Both the position numbers and the translations under genes were made by a program. A DNA stretch of 64,000 nucleotides from Pelagibius sp. Alg239-R121 (lineage in GTDB: Bacteria > Pseudomonadota > Alphaproteobacteria > Kiloniellales > Kiloniellaceae), in assembly GCF_947331435.1 (NCBI RefSeq), contig NZ_CAMZOF010000013.1:124001-188000 (forward strand). The letters are read 5' to 3'. The notes under the pieces were generated by a model, which worked only from the letters and a program-made list of their open reading frames with translations, was not told the origin of the DNA and made no database searches. Shown in pieces: positions 7,197-15,963 of this stretch. Within the stretch, counting starts at the first letter, position 1, and each line of letters begins with the position of its first letter.

Positions 7197-9617
7197 ATGA
7201 AGTCGCACTATCGGGTTGTCGTGATTGGTGGTGGGGTCGTCGGAGCGTCGGTGCTCTATCATCTGGCCAAGTTCGGCTGGAAAGATGTCGCTCTGATCGA
7301 GCGATCGGTCTTGACGGCGGGTTCAAGCTGGCATGCCGCCGGCGGATTTCATGCTCTGAACGCGGATCCGAACATCGCCGCGCTGCAAGCTTATACCATC
7401 GACCTTTTGTCGGAGATTGAGAAAGAGTCCGGACATTCGGTCGGCATGCACATGACCGGCGGTCTCACGCTCGCCGGAACGGAAGACCGATGGGAATGGC
7501 TTCAATCGGCCTACAGGGTTTTTCAAAGTCTCGGCATTGAAGACGTGCGCCTCGTAACGCCGGAGGAGGCCGGTGCGCTCTGCCCGGTGATGTCGACCCA
7601 TGGGATTTTGGGCGGCATGTGGGCGGATCGGGAAGGCTATATCGATACGACCGGCACGGTTCATGCCTACGCAGGGGCGGCCCGGAAGAACGGCGCGGAA
7701 GTGATTGAGCACAACCGGGTATTGGAGCTGCAGCAGATTCCCGAAGGCTGGCGGCTGGTTACCGAAAAGGGCACCGTTACCTGCGAACACGTGGTCAACG
7801 CGGCCGGTCTCTGGGCCAAGCAGGTCGGCCGTATGGCGGGAATTGAACTTCCCGTATCGCCGCTGGAACACCATTACCTGCTCACCGAGACTATTCCGGA
7901 AATAGCCGCGCTCGATGGAGAGTTGCCGCTGGTCGTGGACCTGGAGGGCTTTACCTATATGCGCCAGGACTTGAAGGGCATGCTGTTGGGGATTTATGAG
8001 ATCCGGCATAAGCACTGGATGATGGATGGCGCGCCCTGGAACTACGGTATCGAGCTGCTGCAGGAAGACATCGACCGCATCGAAGACGAACTCACTCTCG
8101 GTTTTGAGCGCTATCCCGTTCTGCAGCATGCCGGGGTCAAGAACTGGGTCAACGGGGCTTTCACATTCTCTCCCGACGGTAACCCGCTGGTCGGCCCCGT
8201 TCCCGGCAAACCGGGTTACTGGTGTGCCTGTGCCGTGATGGCCGGATTCCTTCAGGGAGGCGGGGTTGGCAAGTCGCTGGCGGAATGGATGATCCACGGT
8301 GAACCGGAGGCGGATGTTTTCGGCATGGACGTTGCCCGTTACGGCGATTTCGCGGCGAACAAGCGATTCATTAAAGAGACGACCGGACAGTTCTATACCC
8401 GGCGCTTCGTCATGACTTATCCCAACGAGCAGTTACCGGCAGGCCGGCCTCTGAAGATGGCGCCTGCGCATGATGCCATGACGGATGCCGGATGCCGCTG
8501 GGGCGCCAGCTGGGGGTTGGAGGTGCCACTGTATTTCGCGCCCGAAGGATTTGAAGAGACACCATCACTCAAGAGATCGAACGCGCATGACATCGTCGGG
8601 GCGGAATGCCGTGCCGTGCGCGAAAACGTCGGGTTGCTCGATATTTCCGGCTTTTCACGGTTCGAAGTCAGCGGCCCGAACGCCGAACGCTGGCTCGACC
8701 GGGTGATGGCCTCAAAACTTCCGGCTCCGGGTCGGGCTAAACTGGCGCCCATGCTGTCACCGGAAGGCAAGCTGAAGGGCGACCTCACCCTCTTTAACTG
8801 GGGCGACGGCACCTGGTGGATCATGGGGTCCTACTATCTGCGCGCCTGGCACATGCGCTGGTTCGATCAATACATGGAGGACGGCGTTGTCGTGCGTGAC
8901 ATCGCGGATGATATTGTCGGGTTTTCGCTGGCTGGTCCGAATTCTCTGAAGGTCCTCGAAACTCTCACCGACGGTCCGGTCGGCGAGCTGCCCTTCATGG
9001 GCTGCGGTCAATTCGACATGGGATTGGTTCGTGCAAAGGTCGGGCGCTTGTCGGTGGCCGGCGAGCTCGGCTACGAAATCCACTGCCACGCCGCCGAGCA
9101 TATCGGATTGCGGCGCCTGCTCCTGGAAGCAGGGGCTGATCATGGCATCGCGGAATACGGTTTCAATGCTCTGCTGAGTCTGCGGCTGGAGAAGAGTTTC
9201 GGAATCTGGTCCGCTGAATTCACCCAAGGTTACACGCCGCGGCAGACCGGCATGGACCGCTGGATCGACTGGCAAAAACAAGAATTCGTCGGCCGTGACG
9301 CTGCAATAAAAGAACGCGATGGCGCCCAGGAGGGGCAGGTCCTGGTGACGCTTGAAGTTGACGCTGCGGATGCGGATGCGAGCGGCTTCGAGCCGATCTG
9401 GTCGGGCGACCGGCGAGTCGGCTTCGTCACGTCCGGCGGATACGGACACAGCCTTTCGAAATCGCTCGCAATGGCGCTTGTCGATCACGACCTGGCGCAA
9501 GTCGGGCAGGAACTAAGCGTTCATATCGTGGGCGCCGAACGGCCGGCAAAGGTGATCTCGCCGTCTCCCTACGATCCCCAGGGCCTCGCCATGCGTGGCA
9601 AAAGGGTCGCAAGCTGA
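7197..9617 (+). CDS. Dimethylglycine/sarcosine dehydrogenase-like FAD oxidoreductase fused to GcvT domain
   Basis: 806 residues. The start at 7197 has CAGGGAGGA 5-9 bases upstream; an earlier in-frame ATG at 7131 lacks one. The N-terminal Rossmann motif VVVIGGGVVG (7-16) is followed by GSSWHAAGG, whose His46 matches the covalent FAD-binding His of dimethylglycine dehydrogenase. The DAO-type domain runs to about residue 390. An FAO/GcvT-N domain (about 430-700) and GcvT C-terminal barrel (about 705-800, with VGFVTSGGYGHSLSKSLAMALV) complete the DMGDH plan. Such enzymes oxidise N-methyl groups in the cytosol and pass formaldehyde to tetrahydrofolate. It is the first gene of an operon; its stop overlaps the mttB start by one base. 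The methylated substrate is unknown. Confidence 0.9.
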   Translation: MKSHYRVVVIGGGVVGASVLYHLAKFGWKDVALIERSVLTAGSSWHAAGGFHALNADPNIAALQAYTIDLLSEIEKESGHSVGMHMTGGLTLAGTEDRWEWLQSAYRVFQSLGIEDVRLVTPEEAGALCPVMSTHGILGGMWADREGYIDTTGTVHAYAGAARKNGAEVIEHNRVLELQQIPEGWRLVTEKGTVTCEHVVNAAGLWAKQVGRMAGIELPVSPLEHHYLLTETIPEIAALDGELPLVVDLEGFTYMRQDLKGMLLGIYEIRHKHWMMDGAPWNYGIELLQEDIDRIEDELTLGFERYPVLQHAGVKNWVNGAFTFSPDGNPLVGPVPGKPGYWCACAVMAGFLQGGGVGKSLAEWMIHGEPEADVFGMDVARYGDFAANKRFIKETTGQFYTRRFVMTYPNEQLPAGRPLKMAPAHDAMTDAGCRWGASWGLEVPLYFAPEGFEETPSLKRSNAHDIVGAECRAVRENVGLLDISGFSRFEVSGPNAERWLDRVMASKLPAPGRAKLAPMLSPEGKLKGDLTLFNWGDGTWWIMGSYYLRAWHMRWFDQYMEDGVVVRDIADDIVGFSLAGPNSLKVLETLTDGPVGELPFMGCGQFDMGLVRAKVGRLSVAGELGYEIHCHAAEHIGLRRLLLEAGADHGIAEYGFNALLSLRLEKSFGIWSAEFTQGYTPRQTGMDRWIDWQKQEFVGRDAAIKERDGAQEGQVLVTLEVDAADADASGFEPIWSGDRRVGFVTSGGYGHSLSKSLAMALVDHDLAQVGQELSVHIVGAERPAKVISPSPYDPQGLAMRGKRVAS

Positions 9618-11164
9618 TGGTGGAGGCTGACTCCAGACAGGAAAGACGTGGGCGGCGGCGAAGTCGCTCTGCGGCTCCCAGGGCGCAGCGCGTCACTGAC
9701 TACCACAATCTGCGCAACCCATTTCCGCCCATGGCGGTCTTCAGTGATGACCGGATCGAGGCGATTCACGACGCCGCCCTGAAACTGTTGCAGGAGCTTG
9801 GGATCAAGGTTCTGCTTCCCGAGGCACGCGACTTGTTCCGTGCGGGCGGGGCCAGTGTGGATGAGACCAGTGAGATGGTCTGTATCGGCCGCGAGATGAT
9901 CGAGGCCGCGCTCGAAAGCGCGCCAAAATCCTTCGTGATCCATGCCGGCCGCCAGGAGAAGGACATTCTGCTCGCGCCCGGGCAACTCGTGTTCCAGTCC
10001 GGTGCGGGCGCGCCTCATGCTACGGACCGGGAGCGCGGCAGACGGCCGGGCACCCTGAACGACTTCTGCGAGTTTGTGCGGCTCACCGAGCACTTCGATG
10101 TGCTCCAGATGGTGCCGCCGGTGGTCGAGCCGCAGGATGTGCCCATTCATCTGCGGCACTATGAGACGGCGCTGGCACAGCTGACCTTGTCAACCAAGGT
10201 GCCATTCGTCTTTTCGAGGGGTACGCCGCAGGTGACGGAATCTTTCGAGATGATCCGGGACTTTCGCGGTCTTTCCGATGCAGAGTTCCATGCCAGCAGT
10301 CACTGCTACACCATCATCAATACCAATTCGCCACGTCAGATCGATATCCCGATGGCCCAGGGCCTGATCGATTTCGCCAGGGCCGGACAGGTCTCCATCG
10401 TGACCCCCTTCACCCTGATGGGAGCGATGGCGCCCATCACCGTCGCCGGCGCGATCACCCTGTCGCACGCTGAAGCGCTTGCGGCGATCGCCCTGACCCA
10501 GCTGGTCAAGCCGGGCGCGCCGGTCTCCTACGGCACCTTCACGTCGAACGTGGACATGAAGTCGGGCGCGCCCGCTTTCGGGACGCCGGAGCATTTCCGC
10601 GCCAGTCTCGCCGCTGGGCAGCTTGCGCGGAAAATCGGCCTGCCCTGGCGCAGCGCGACCGGCAGTGCCGCCAACATCAACGACGCGCAGGCAGCCAACG
10701 AGACCCAGCTCGGCCTTTGGGGTTGTTTGCTCGCCGGCTCGACCATCGTCATTCACGCGGCTGGCTGGCTTGAAGGCGGCCTGACGGTGTCGTTTGAGAA
10801 ATTCGTGACCGACTGCGAGGTCCTGCAGATGGTGGCCGAACTCTGCTCCGAGGCGCAGGCCGGTGACGACGAGATCGCGCTCGAGGCCCTGTCAGAGGTC
10901 CAGCCTGGCGGACATTTCTTCGGTGCAACGCACACCATGGAGCGCTATCAGACGGAGTTCTACGAACCCTTCCTGCATAGCTGGGCGAACTTCGGCACCT
11001 GGACGGAACGGGGTGCCAAGGACGCGGATCAACGCGCAACGGAAGTCTGGAGAGAGATTCTCGCGACATCCCCGAACCCTGAAGTCGATCCGTCACGGGC
11101 CGAGGCCCTGCAGAATTACATCGAGGCGCGCGCAGAGGCGGGTGGCGCGCCGCCGGAGAGTTAA
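9617..11164 (+). CDS. Trimethylamine methyltransferase (MttB) family protein, non-pyrrolysine
   Basis: 515 residues, the full length of the MttB family, with no in-frame amber codon, so this is the pyrrolysine-free branch typified by glycine betaine methyltransferase MtgB. An Arg-rich N-terminal tail (about 8-25) precedes the TIM-barrel domain beginning near NPFPPMAVFSDDRIEAIHDAAL. Conserved patches include TPFTLMGAMAPITVAGAITLSHAEALA and FGTPEHFRASLAAGQLARKIGLPWRS. Family members transfer a methyl group from a quaternary or tertiary amine to a corrinoid protein. No corrinoid protein (MttC) gene is in this window. The ATG overlaps the upstream dehydrogenase stop (TGATG), implying translational coupling and a joint pathway. 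A downstream TetR gene follows after 4 bases. Confidence 0.88.
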   Translation: MVEADSRQERRGRRRSRSAAPRAQRVTDYHNLRNPFPPMAVFSDDRIEAIHDAALKLLQELGIKVLLPEARDLFRAGGASVDETSEMVCIGREMIEAALESAPKSFVIHAGRQEKDILLAPGQLVFQSGAGAPHATDRERGRRPGTLNDFCEFVRLTEHFDVLQMVPPVVEPQDVPIHLRHYETALAQLTLSTKVPFVFSRGTPQVTESFEMIRDFRGLSDAEFHASSHCYTIINTNSPRQIDIPMAQGLIDFARAGQVSIVTPFTLMGAMAPITVAGAITLSHAEALAAIALTQLVKPGAPVSYGTFTSNVDMKSGAPAFGTPEHFRASLAAGQLARKIGLPWRSATGSAANINDAQAANETQLGLWGCLLAGSTIVIHAAGWLEGGLTVSFEKFVTDCEVLQMVAELCSEAQAGDDEIALEALSEVQPGGHFFGATHTMERYQTEFYEPFLHSWANFGTWTERGAKDADQRATEVWREILATSPNPEVDPSRAEALQNYIEARAEAGGAPPES

Positions 11165-11168
11165 AACT

Positions 11169-11852
11169 ATGTGCGCAGCCAAAGTCACGCCTCTGCCAAC
11201 GCAAGACGACGGCCAGACTGACAGCCTGCCGGGCAATGTAAAGGTCATGCGTCAGGACTGGTTGAATGTCGCCATGGACCTGCTGGTCAGTGACGGCGTC
11301 GAGCAGGTCAAGGTTCTGACCATCGGGGAACGCCTGGAGGTGTCGCGCTCGAGCTTCTACTGGTATTTCAAAAGCCGGCAGGATCTGCTCGATGCCCTGC
11401 TCGAGCACTGGGAGCAAACCAACACCGCCGCCTTGATCGGGCAGTCGAAGGCGCCTGCAGAAACCATTACCGAGGCGGTCTGCAATGTCTTTCGCTGTTT
11501 CGTCGATCCCTCGCTCTTTAACAACGCTCTCGACTTCGCGGTGCGCGAATGGGCGCGGCGTTCGGGCAAGGTGCGCACCGTCCTGGACCGCTCCGACAGC
11601 GCAAGGATCGGGGCTCTGGAGGAGATGTTCAGGCGTTTCGGCTATCCCCAAAAGGAATCTCTCGCCCGTGCGCGGACACTCTACTACATGCAGATCGGCT
11701 ACAACACGGCGGACCTCAAGGAAGACATGAGCGAGCGCCTGAAGCTGCTGCCCGACTATCTGGTCGCGTTCACCGGCAAGAAGGGACGGCCCAAAGAGAT
11801 CCGCGCGTTCGAGGTCTTTGCAAAATCGGTTGAGGAAAGGACAGTCCAATGA
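11169..11852 (+). CDS. TetR/AcrR family transcriptional regulator
   Basis: 227 residues. After a polar tail of about 30 residues comes a TetR DNA-binding domain: MRQDWLNVAMDLLVSDGVEQVKVLTIGERL, then the recognition helix region VSRSSFYWYFKSRQDLLDALL, matching the YYHFKSKEDLL signature. The remaining 150 residues form an all-alpha ligand domain typical of the family. The start at 11169 is four bases after the mttB stop; the stop overlaps the next ATG (ATGA). Its position inside the DMGDH-MttB-oxidase operon suggests it senses the methylated amine or a product and controls this operon, probably through the palindrome at 7067-7086 (inference). Confidence 0.88.
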   Translation: MCAAKVTPLPTQDDGQTDSLPGNVKVMRQDWLNVAMDLLVSDGVEQVKVLTIGERLEVSRSSFYWYFKSRQDLLDALLEHWEQTNTAALIGQSKAPAETITEAVCNVFRCFVDPSLFNNALDFAVREWARRSGKVRTVLDRSDSARIGALEEMFRRFGYPQKESLARARTLYYMQIGYNTADLKEDMSERLKLLPDYLVAFTGKKGRPKEIRAFEVFAKSVEERTVQ

Positions 11853-13156
11853 GTCAGTCGCCGGATGCCATCATCATCGGAACGGGCGTTATCGGAACGG
11901 CGGTGGCCTTCGAGATGGCGAAAGCCGGCTGGAAGACTCTGTCGCTCGACCGGAACCGGCAGATCGGACATGGCTCCACCGCCGGCTCCTGCGCGATCAT
12001 CCGAATGCACTATTCCACATTCGACGGGACGGCTTTTGCCTGGGAGGGCTATCACTATTGGAGGGACTGGCCGGACTATTTAGGCCTTGGTTCGGATACG
12101 GACCTGGCCAAGTTTCTGGAGGTCGGCTGCCTCGTCATGAAGACAGATGCCAACGGGCACCTGTTCAAACATATTGAAAACAGTGCCGCGCTGGACTGTC
12201 CGTTCGAGGAATGGTCCGCTGAAAGGATCATCGAAAAACTACCGATCTATTCGCTGGAAAGTTATGCCCCGGCGAAGCGTAGCGATGACCCGGCCTTCGG
12301 ACTGCCCAACGACACGCAACTCAAGGGCGGCGTCTACTGGCCTAAGGCCGGTTATGTTACGGATCCGGCGCTTTCCTCGCAAAATCTGGCCGATGCGGCG
12401 AAACTGCACGGTGCGGAATTCCGCCTGGGTGTGGAGGTTTCCGAAATCCTCAGCGAGGGCGGGAAGGTGCGGGGCGTGCGGCTGACCGGCGGCGAGGAGA
12501 TACATGCGCCTGTCGTGATTAACGTGGCCGGGCCGGGCTCCTCGATCATCAACCGGATGGCCGGCGTGCTCGACGATATGACCATCGAAACGCGCCCCCT
12601 GCGTCAGGAGGTCGTGCACGTACCCGCGCCGGAAGGCTTCGATTTCGAAGCCGACGGCACCATCGTTTCGGACAGCGACATCGCCTGTTACTGCCGCCCG
12701 GAACACGGCAACCATATCCTTGTCGGCAGTGAAGATCCGCCCTGCGATACCCACCAATGGGTCGAGGACGATAGCGACTACGACCGCAACTTTTCCGACC
12801 AGTGGACGACGCAGGCCATGCGCTACGCCCAGCGCGTGCCAGGCCTTAAGATCCCGAACAGAACCCGCGGCGTGGTCGATCTCTACGACGCCTCGACCGA
12901 CTGGATTCCGATATACGACAAGTCGTCGCTCGATGGCTTCTATATGGCCTGCGGGAGCTCGGGCAATCAGTACAAGAACGCCCCCATCGCCGGAAAGCTT
13001 ATGGCGGCCCTGGTCGACTACTGCGAAAACGGCAATGACCACGACTCGGTGCCCTTGCAGTTTACGCTGCCCTATATTCAACGGGGCATCGACGTGGGCT
13101 TCTATTCCCGTAAGCGCCCGATTAACCAGGAATCGAGTTATTCGGTTCTGGGGTGA
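11849..13156 (+). CDS. FAD-dependent amino-acid/amine oxidase (DAO family)
   Basis: 435 residues. The N-terminal dinucleotide motif is AIIIGTGVIGTAVAFEMAKAGW, followed by DRNRQIGHGSTAGSCAIIR, the usual FAD-contacting segment of DAO-type sarcosine/glycine oxidases. The C-terminal FAD motif is FYMACGSSGNQYKNAP. Length matches monomeric sarcosine oxidase and sarcosine oxidase beta-like proteins. It would oxidise a secondary amine or N-methyl amino acid, delivering electrons to oxygen or an acceptor. The ATG overlaps the TetR stop, placing it as fourth gene of the methylated-amine operon; a sequential role after the MttB and DMGDH steps is inferred. No GcvT domain is attached, unlike the other three oxidoreductases in the window. 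Confidence 0.87.
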   Translation: MSQSPDAIIIGTGVIGTAVAFEMAKAGWKTLSLDRNRQIGHGSTAGSCAIIRMHYSTFDGTAFAWEGYHYWRDWPDYLGLGSDTDLAKFLEVGCLVMKTDANGHLFKHIENSAALDCPFEEWSAERIIEKLPIYSLESYAPAKRSDDPAFGLPNDTQLKGGVYWPKAGYVTDPALSSQNLADAAKLHGAEFRLGVEVSEILSEGGKVRGVRLTGGEEIHAPVVINVAGPGSSIINRMAGVLDDMTIETRPLRQEVVHVPAPEGFDFEADGTIVSDSDIACYCRPEHGNHILVGSEDPPCDTHQWVEDDSDYDRNFSDQWTTQAMRYAQRVPGLKIPNRTRGVVDLYDASTDWIPIYDKSSLDGFYMACGSSGNQYKNAPIAGKLMAALVDYCENGNDHDSVPLQFTLPYIQRGIDVGFYSRKRPINQESSYSVLG

Positions 13157-13292
13157 TGCTGGAAATCCGAAGTTTGGTGATCGCCGCAAAAATCGGCGTT
13201 ACCGACTGGATCGGCTGGGCAAATCCGCTGTAGTATCGTCTTTAGGGATAGCTTCCCTGTCCAGATAATCCCGGTATAACAGGACATCACTT

Positions 13293-14636
13293 ATGGCAGC
13301 ATTGTGGAACGTCGATGTCCTTTCCTGCCGGGGCAGTTCCTATGACGTCGGGCGGCAGGTCGCGGAAGGCTTTCGAAAGACACCGCGTGGCCGCGCCTTC
13401 AAGCGCCGTAAGGAACGCCGCCCCTTTGCCTTCAGCCTGAAGAATGCGGAGGCCGCTCTGACGATGTACGCACCGAACATCTGGGAGGAGCTGCATGGTC
13501 TCGCGGATGGTTTGGAGATTTCTCTAGAGCGCGCGGTCGCCGAGTTTTCCAATGGCCGCCTGCGTTATCCCAAACGCGGTTGCTCGGCGGTCATGACCGG
13601 CGGGCTTTACGGACGCAACTACGACTTCTCACCCAAGCGCTACGACCGCCTGCTTGTCGCCATTCAGCCCGATGGCGTGAACGCGAGCATCGGCTTTTCC
13701 GACCGCTTCACCGGGCGCGACGACGGCATGAACGAGCATGGTCTTTGCGTCGGCCTGCACTATGTCAATGAAGCCAACTGGCAGCCCGGGCTGGTCTGCA
13801 TTCTGATCGTCCGGATTCTGTTGGATCAGTGTGCGAACACGGCAGAGGCCGTGGATCTGGCAAAACGTTTGCCGCACGGGCTCGGTTTCAACTACTCCAT
13901 GATCGATGCGCTGGGGAACGCGGCCGTGGTCGAGGCCTCGCCCGCCGGGATTGCCGTACGCCAGGGCGCGGCGCTCGCCTGTACCAACCATTTTCAGTCG
14001 GCGGATCTGCAGGATCAAAACCGGCGGAACGCTGGCTCTTTCCGGCGGCTCCCAACACTGGAGGCCTGGTCGCAGGAATTGATCGCGGCAGAGGATTTGT
14101 TCTTTCGGCTCAATGCCTCACGCTCACCGGTCTTCGCACATGGCTACACACGCGGCGGCGGCACGCTGCACAGCTTCGTCTGCGAAGCTTCACGGCGGAA
14201 GATGCTGGTTGGCGTTGGCGGCGATGCCACGCCGATGCAACTCGACTTCGGTGCCTGGGTGACGGGCAGCGATCTTACGGTCGCGCAACTGACAGGCCAA
14301 CTGGGTGGTAGGCTCAAACCCTTTGATCCAAGCCGGCGCGCCCGAAAAAACCCAGCAAGTGGGGGCGCTGAATCCGAAAAAACCTTCGTCGATGCCGACC
14401 TCAGCGGTGCCAGCTTCAAAGACGTGTCGTTAAAGGACGCACTCTTTGAGAACGCCAATATGGCCGGCGCAAAATTCACCGACATAAACCTGGCCGGCGC
14501 GCGCCTCGACAACATCAATCTTTCCGACGTCGAGATCACCCGGAACTGTAACTTCAAGGGCATGACCATAGCGGGTGTGCGTGTGCAGGATTTGTTTGAG
14601 GCCTACAGAAATCGTGGATCAGCGAAGGACTCGTGA
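13293..14636 (+). CDS. C45 family acyltransferase/peptidase fused to pentapeptide repeats
   Basis: 447 residues. Residues 1-340 match the acyl-CoA:6-aminopenicillanic acid acyltransferase (peptidase C45, Ntn-hydrolase) family: GSSYDVGRQVAEGF near the N-terminus, then RGCSAVMTGGLYGRNYDFS where Cys97 is the predicted autoproteolytic nucleophile, and NEHGLCVGLHYV. Residues 365 to about 430 are a run of pentapeptide repeats (DADLSGASFKDVSLKDALF and onward, A(N/D)LxG type), about twelve units. The family cleaves or transfers acyl amides. AGGA lies 8 bases before the ATG. It follows the methylated-amine operon after 136 bases and may belong to it. The repeat fusion is unusual and could mediate dimerisation or surface attachment. 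Substrate unknown. Confidence 0.85.
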   Translation: MAALWNVDVLSCRGSSYDVGRQVAEGFRKTPRGRAFKRRKERRPFAFSLKNAEAALTMYAPNIWEELHGLADGLEISLERAVAEFSNGRLRYPKRGCSAVMTGGLYGRNYDFSPKRYDRLLVAIQPDGVNASIGFSDRFTGRDDGMNEHGLCVGLHYVNEANWQPGLVCILIVRILLDQCANTAEAVDLAKRLPHGLGFNYSMIDALGNAAVVEASPAGIAVRQGAALACTNHFQSADLQDQNRRNAGSFRRLPTLEAWSQELIAAEDLFFRLNASRSPVFAHGYTRGGGTLHSFVCEASRRKMLVGVGGDATPMQLDFGAWVTGSDLTVAQLTGQLGGRLKPFDPSRRARKNPASGGAESEKTFVDADLSGASFKDVSLKDALFENANMAGAKFTDINLAGARLDNINLSDVEITRNCNFKGMTIAGVRVQDLFEAYRNRGSAKDS

Positions 14637-14715
14637 CGTCGGCTTCGTCATGAATCCATTGACGCGTGAACAACTCTTGCCCATAGAGTGAACGCGTGAT
14701 TTCTGCGAGACCGTT

Positions 14716-15345
14716 ATGACCGAAACCGCGTTTGTTGCCCTGACCACCTTCTTCGCAACCGTCGGTCCGCCCGATGTCGCGGCGCTGTTCGCCGCGCTTA
14801 CGCACGACAACACAGCGGCCGAGCGGCGTGCCATGGCACTGAAAGGGTCGCTGATCGGGGCCGGTATTCTGTTGTTTTTTGCACTATTCGGAGAGGTGGT
14901 GCTGGCCAACTTCGGGATCTCGTTGCCGGCCTTACGGACAGCGGGTGGTATCTTGTTGCTTCTGATCGCCATCGACATGGTCTTCGCACGCCCGTCCGGT
15001 GGCACGACCACCACGAGCGAAGAAAACAAGGAGGCGGAAGGCAAGAAAGACCTCTCGGTCTTTCCGCTCGCAACGCCTTTGATCGCTGGTCCCGGCGCGA
15101 TCGGCGCCGCAGTGCTGCTGGTCGCCGATGCGGACGGTGATCCCACACAGATCTCCATCGTGATCGGTGCCATGCTGGCGATCGTGCTGCTGACTTTTCT
15201 GCTGATGCTGGTGGCGACCCAGGTACAGCGGCTGCTCGGCGTAACCGGGCTGCATGTACTCTCGCGCGTGATTGGTGTTTTGCTCGCGGCGCTGGCAGTA
15301 CAGTTCATCTTCGACGGGGTGGCGAACAGCGGCCTGTTGTCTTAG
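14716..15345 (+). CDS. MarC family integral membrane protein
   Basis: 209 residues with six predicted membrane helices, the standard size of the MarC/NAAT family (UPF0056). Visible hallmarks are an N-terminal helix ending in ATVGPPDVAALF (family: xxDPxG/NPxxxxPxF region), AGGILLLLIAIDMVF, and the conserved central FPLATPLIAGPGAIGAAVLL. Function of the family is still unclear despite its historical name; it is an inner-membrane protein. The gene is separate from the upstream C45 gene by 79 bases and has no strong Shine-Dalgarno other than GAGAC. Confidence in the family is high; none in a specific transported compound. Confidence 0.88.
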   Translation: MTETAFVALTTFFATVGPPDVAALFAALTHDNTAAERRAMALKGSLIGAGILLFFALFGEVVLANFGISLPALRTAGGILLLLIAIDMVFARPSGGTTTTSEENKEAEGKKDLSVFPLATPLIAGPGAIGAAVLLVADADGDPTQISIVIGAMLAIVLLTFLLMLVATQVQRLLGVTGLHVLSRVIGVLLAALAVQFIFDGVANSGLLS

Positions 15346-15370
15346 GTCTCCAGGCACCTAGGCTGTCACT

Positions 15371-15889
15371 TTATCTGTTGGAAACCCATTCCAAGAAGTC
15401 CGGAATCACATCGGGTGATAGTTCCAGGATCGCCTTGGCCAAGCTGGCGTGACCGCCCGCAACGGCGATCCCTGCTGCGGCTGAAATGGCAAAGTCGTTG
15501 CTTGATTGAAACTTCTGCATTCCGGCGATGACTTCAGGCAGTTGCTTCGATGCTGCGAAATAGCTGTCACTCAAATCTGCAGGCACTTCAGGCCCACGCT
15601 CATCCGTCCGCGCAAGTTCGATTGAAGTTGGCAGCAGGATGAAGTCCCAGTGGGCGTTCCCGGGATTGTGCAGTGCAATTTGGATGACGTGCGGGACTGC
15701 CGCATAGGATGCCGTGTAGACCTCTCCCTGATGGCACAGTGCGCTCCACAGGGAGAAGTAAGGTTCGCTCCGCCAGTCTGTGTACTTTGGGCAGGATGCG
15801 AGGCTGGCGAGCAGATCGGGAATGTCGGAAGCGGGCCCATAGGCGTGGCTCAGTTCCTGCCAGCGTCCACTCGTCAGCTCGATCATCAT
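15371..15889 (-). CDS. Uncharacterised 172-residue soluble protein
   Basis: I do not recognise a named function. The start is uncertain: in-frame ATGs at 15889 and 15886 follow GGGA, while an upstream TTG at 15922 is less likely. The sequence is soluble and mainly helical, with the segment PYFSLWSALCHQGEVYTASYAAVPHVI followed by WDFILLPTSIELAR. This pattern recurs in a widespread family of small HEAT-like hypothetical proteins, often linked to toxin-immunity or polymorphic toxin loci; that link is from memory and is not supported by any neighbour here. It converges on marC, with 25 bases between stops, and follows the next gene on the same strand after 74 bases. Confidence 0.6.
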   Translation of the reverse strand: MMIELTSGRWQELSHAYGPASDIPDLLASLASCPKYTDWRSEPYFSLWSALCHQGEVYTASYAAVPHVIQIALHNPGNAHWDFILLPTSIELARTDERGPEVPADLSDSYFAASKQLPEVIAGMQKFQSSNDFAISAAAGIAVAGGHASLAKAILELSPDVIPDFLEWVSNR

Positions 15890-15963
15890 TGGTCCCAGAT
15901 ATATTGCAACGCTGCCTAACAATATCTGGAGGGCGTTAGCATAGAAACCACAGAACCGCCCTG

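Noticed and set aside
9617-11164. Possible pyrrolysine (amber) codon in mttB
   Set aside because: Frame is open throughout without TAG, and no pylT or PylS-like sequence was seen; it is the non-pyrrolysine branch. The same holds for 40959-42518.
10749-11849. 366-codon minus-strand frame over mttB and tetR
   Set aside because: Spans two well-supported coding genes and a 4-base junction; composition typical of antisense shadow.
13182-13198. CGCCG/CGGCG hairpin after the DAO-type oxidase gene
   Set aside because: Only a 5-base stem and no U-tract; too weak to call a terminator.
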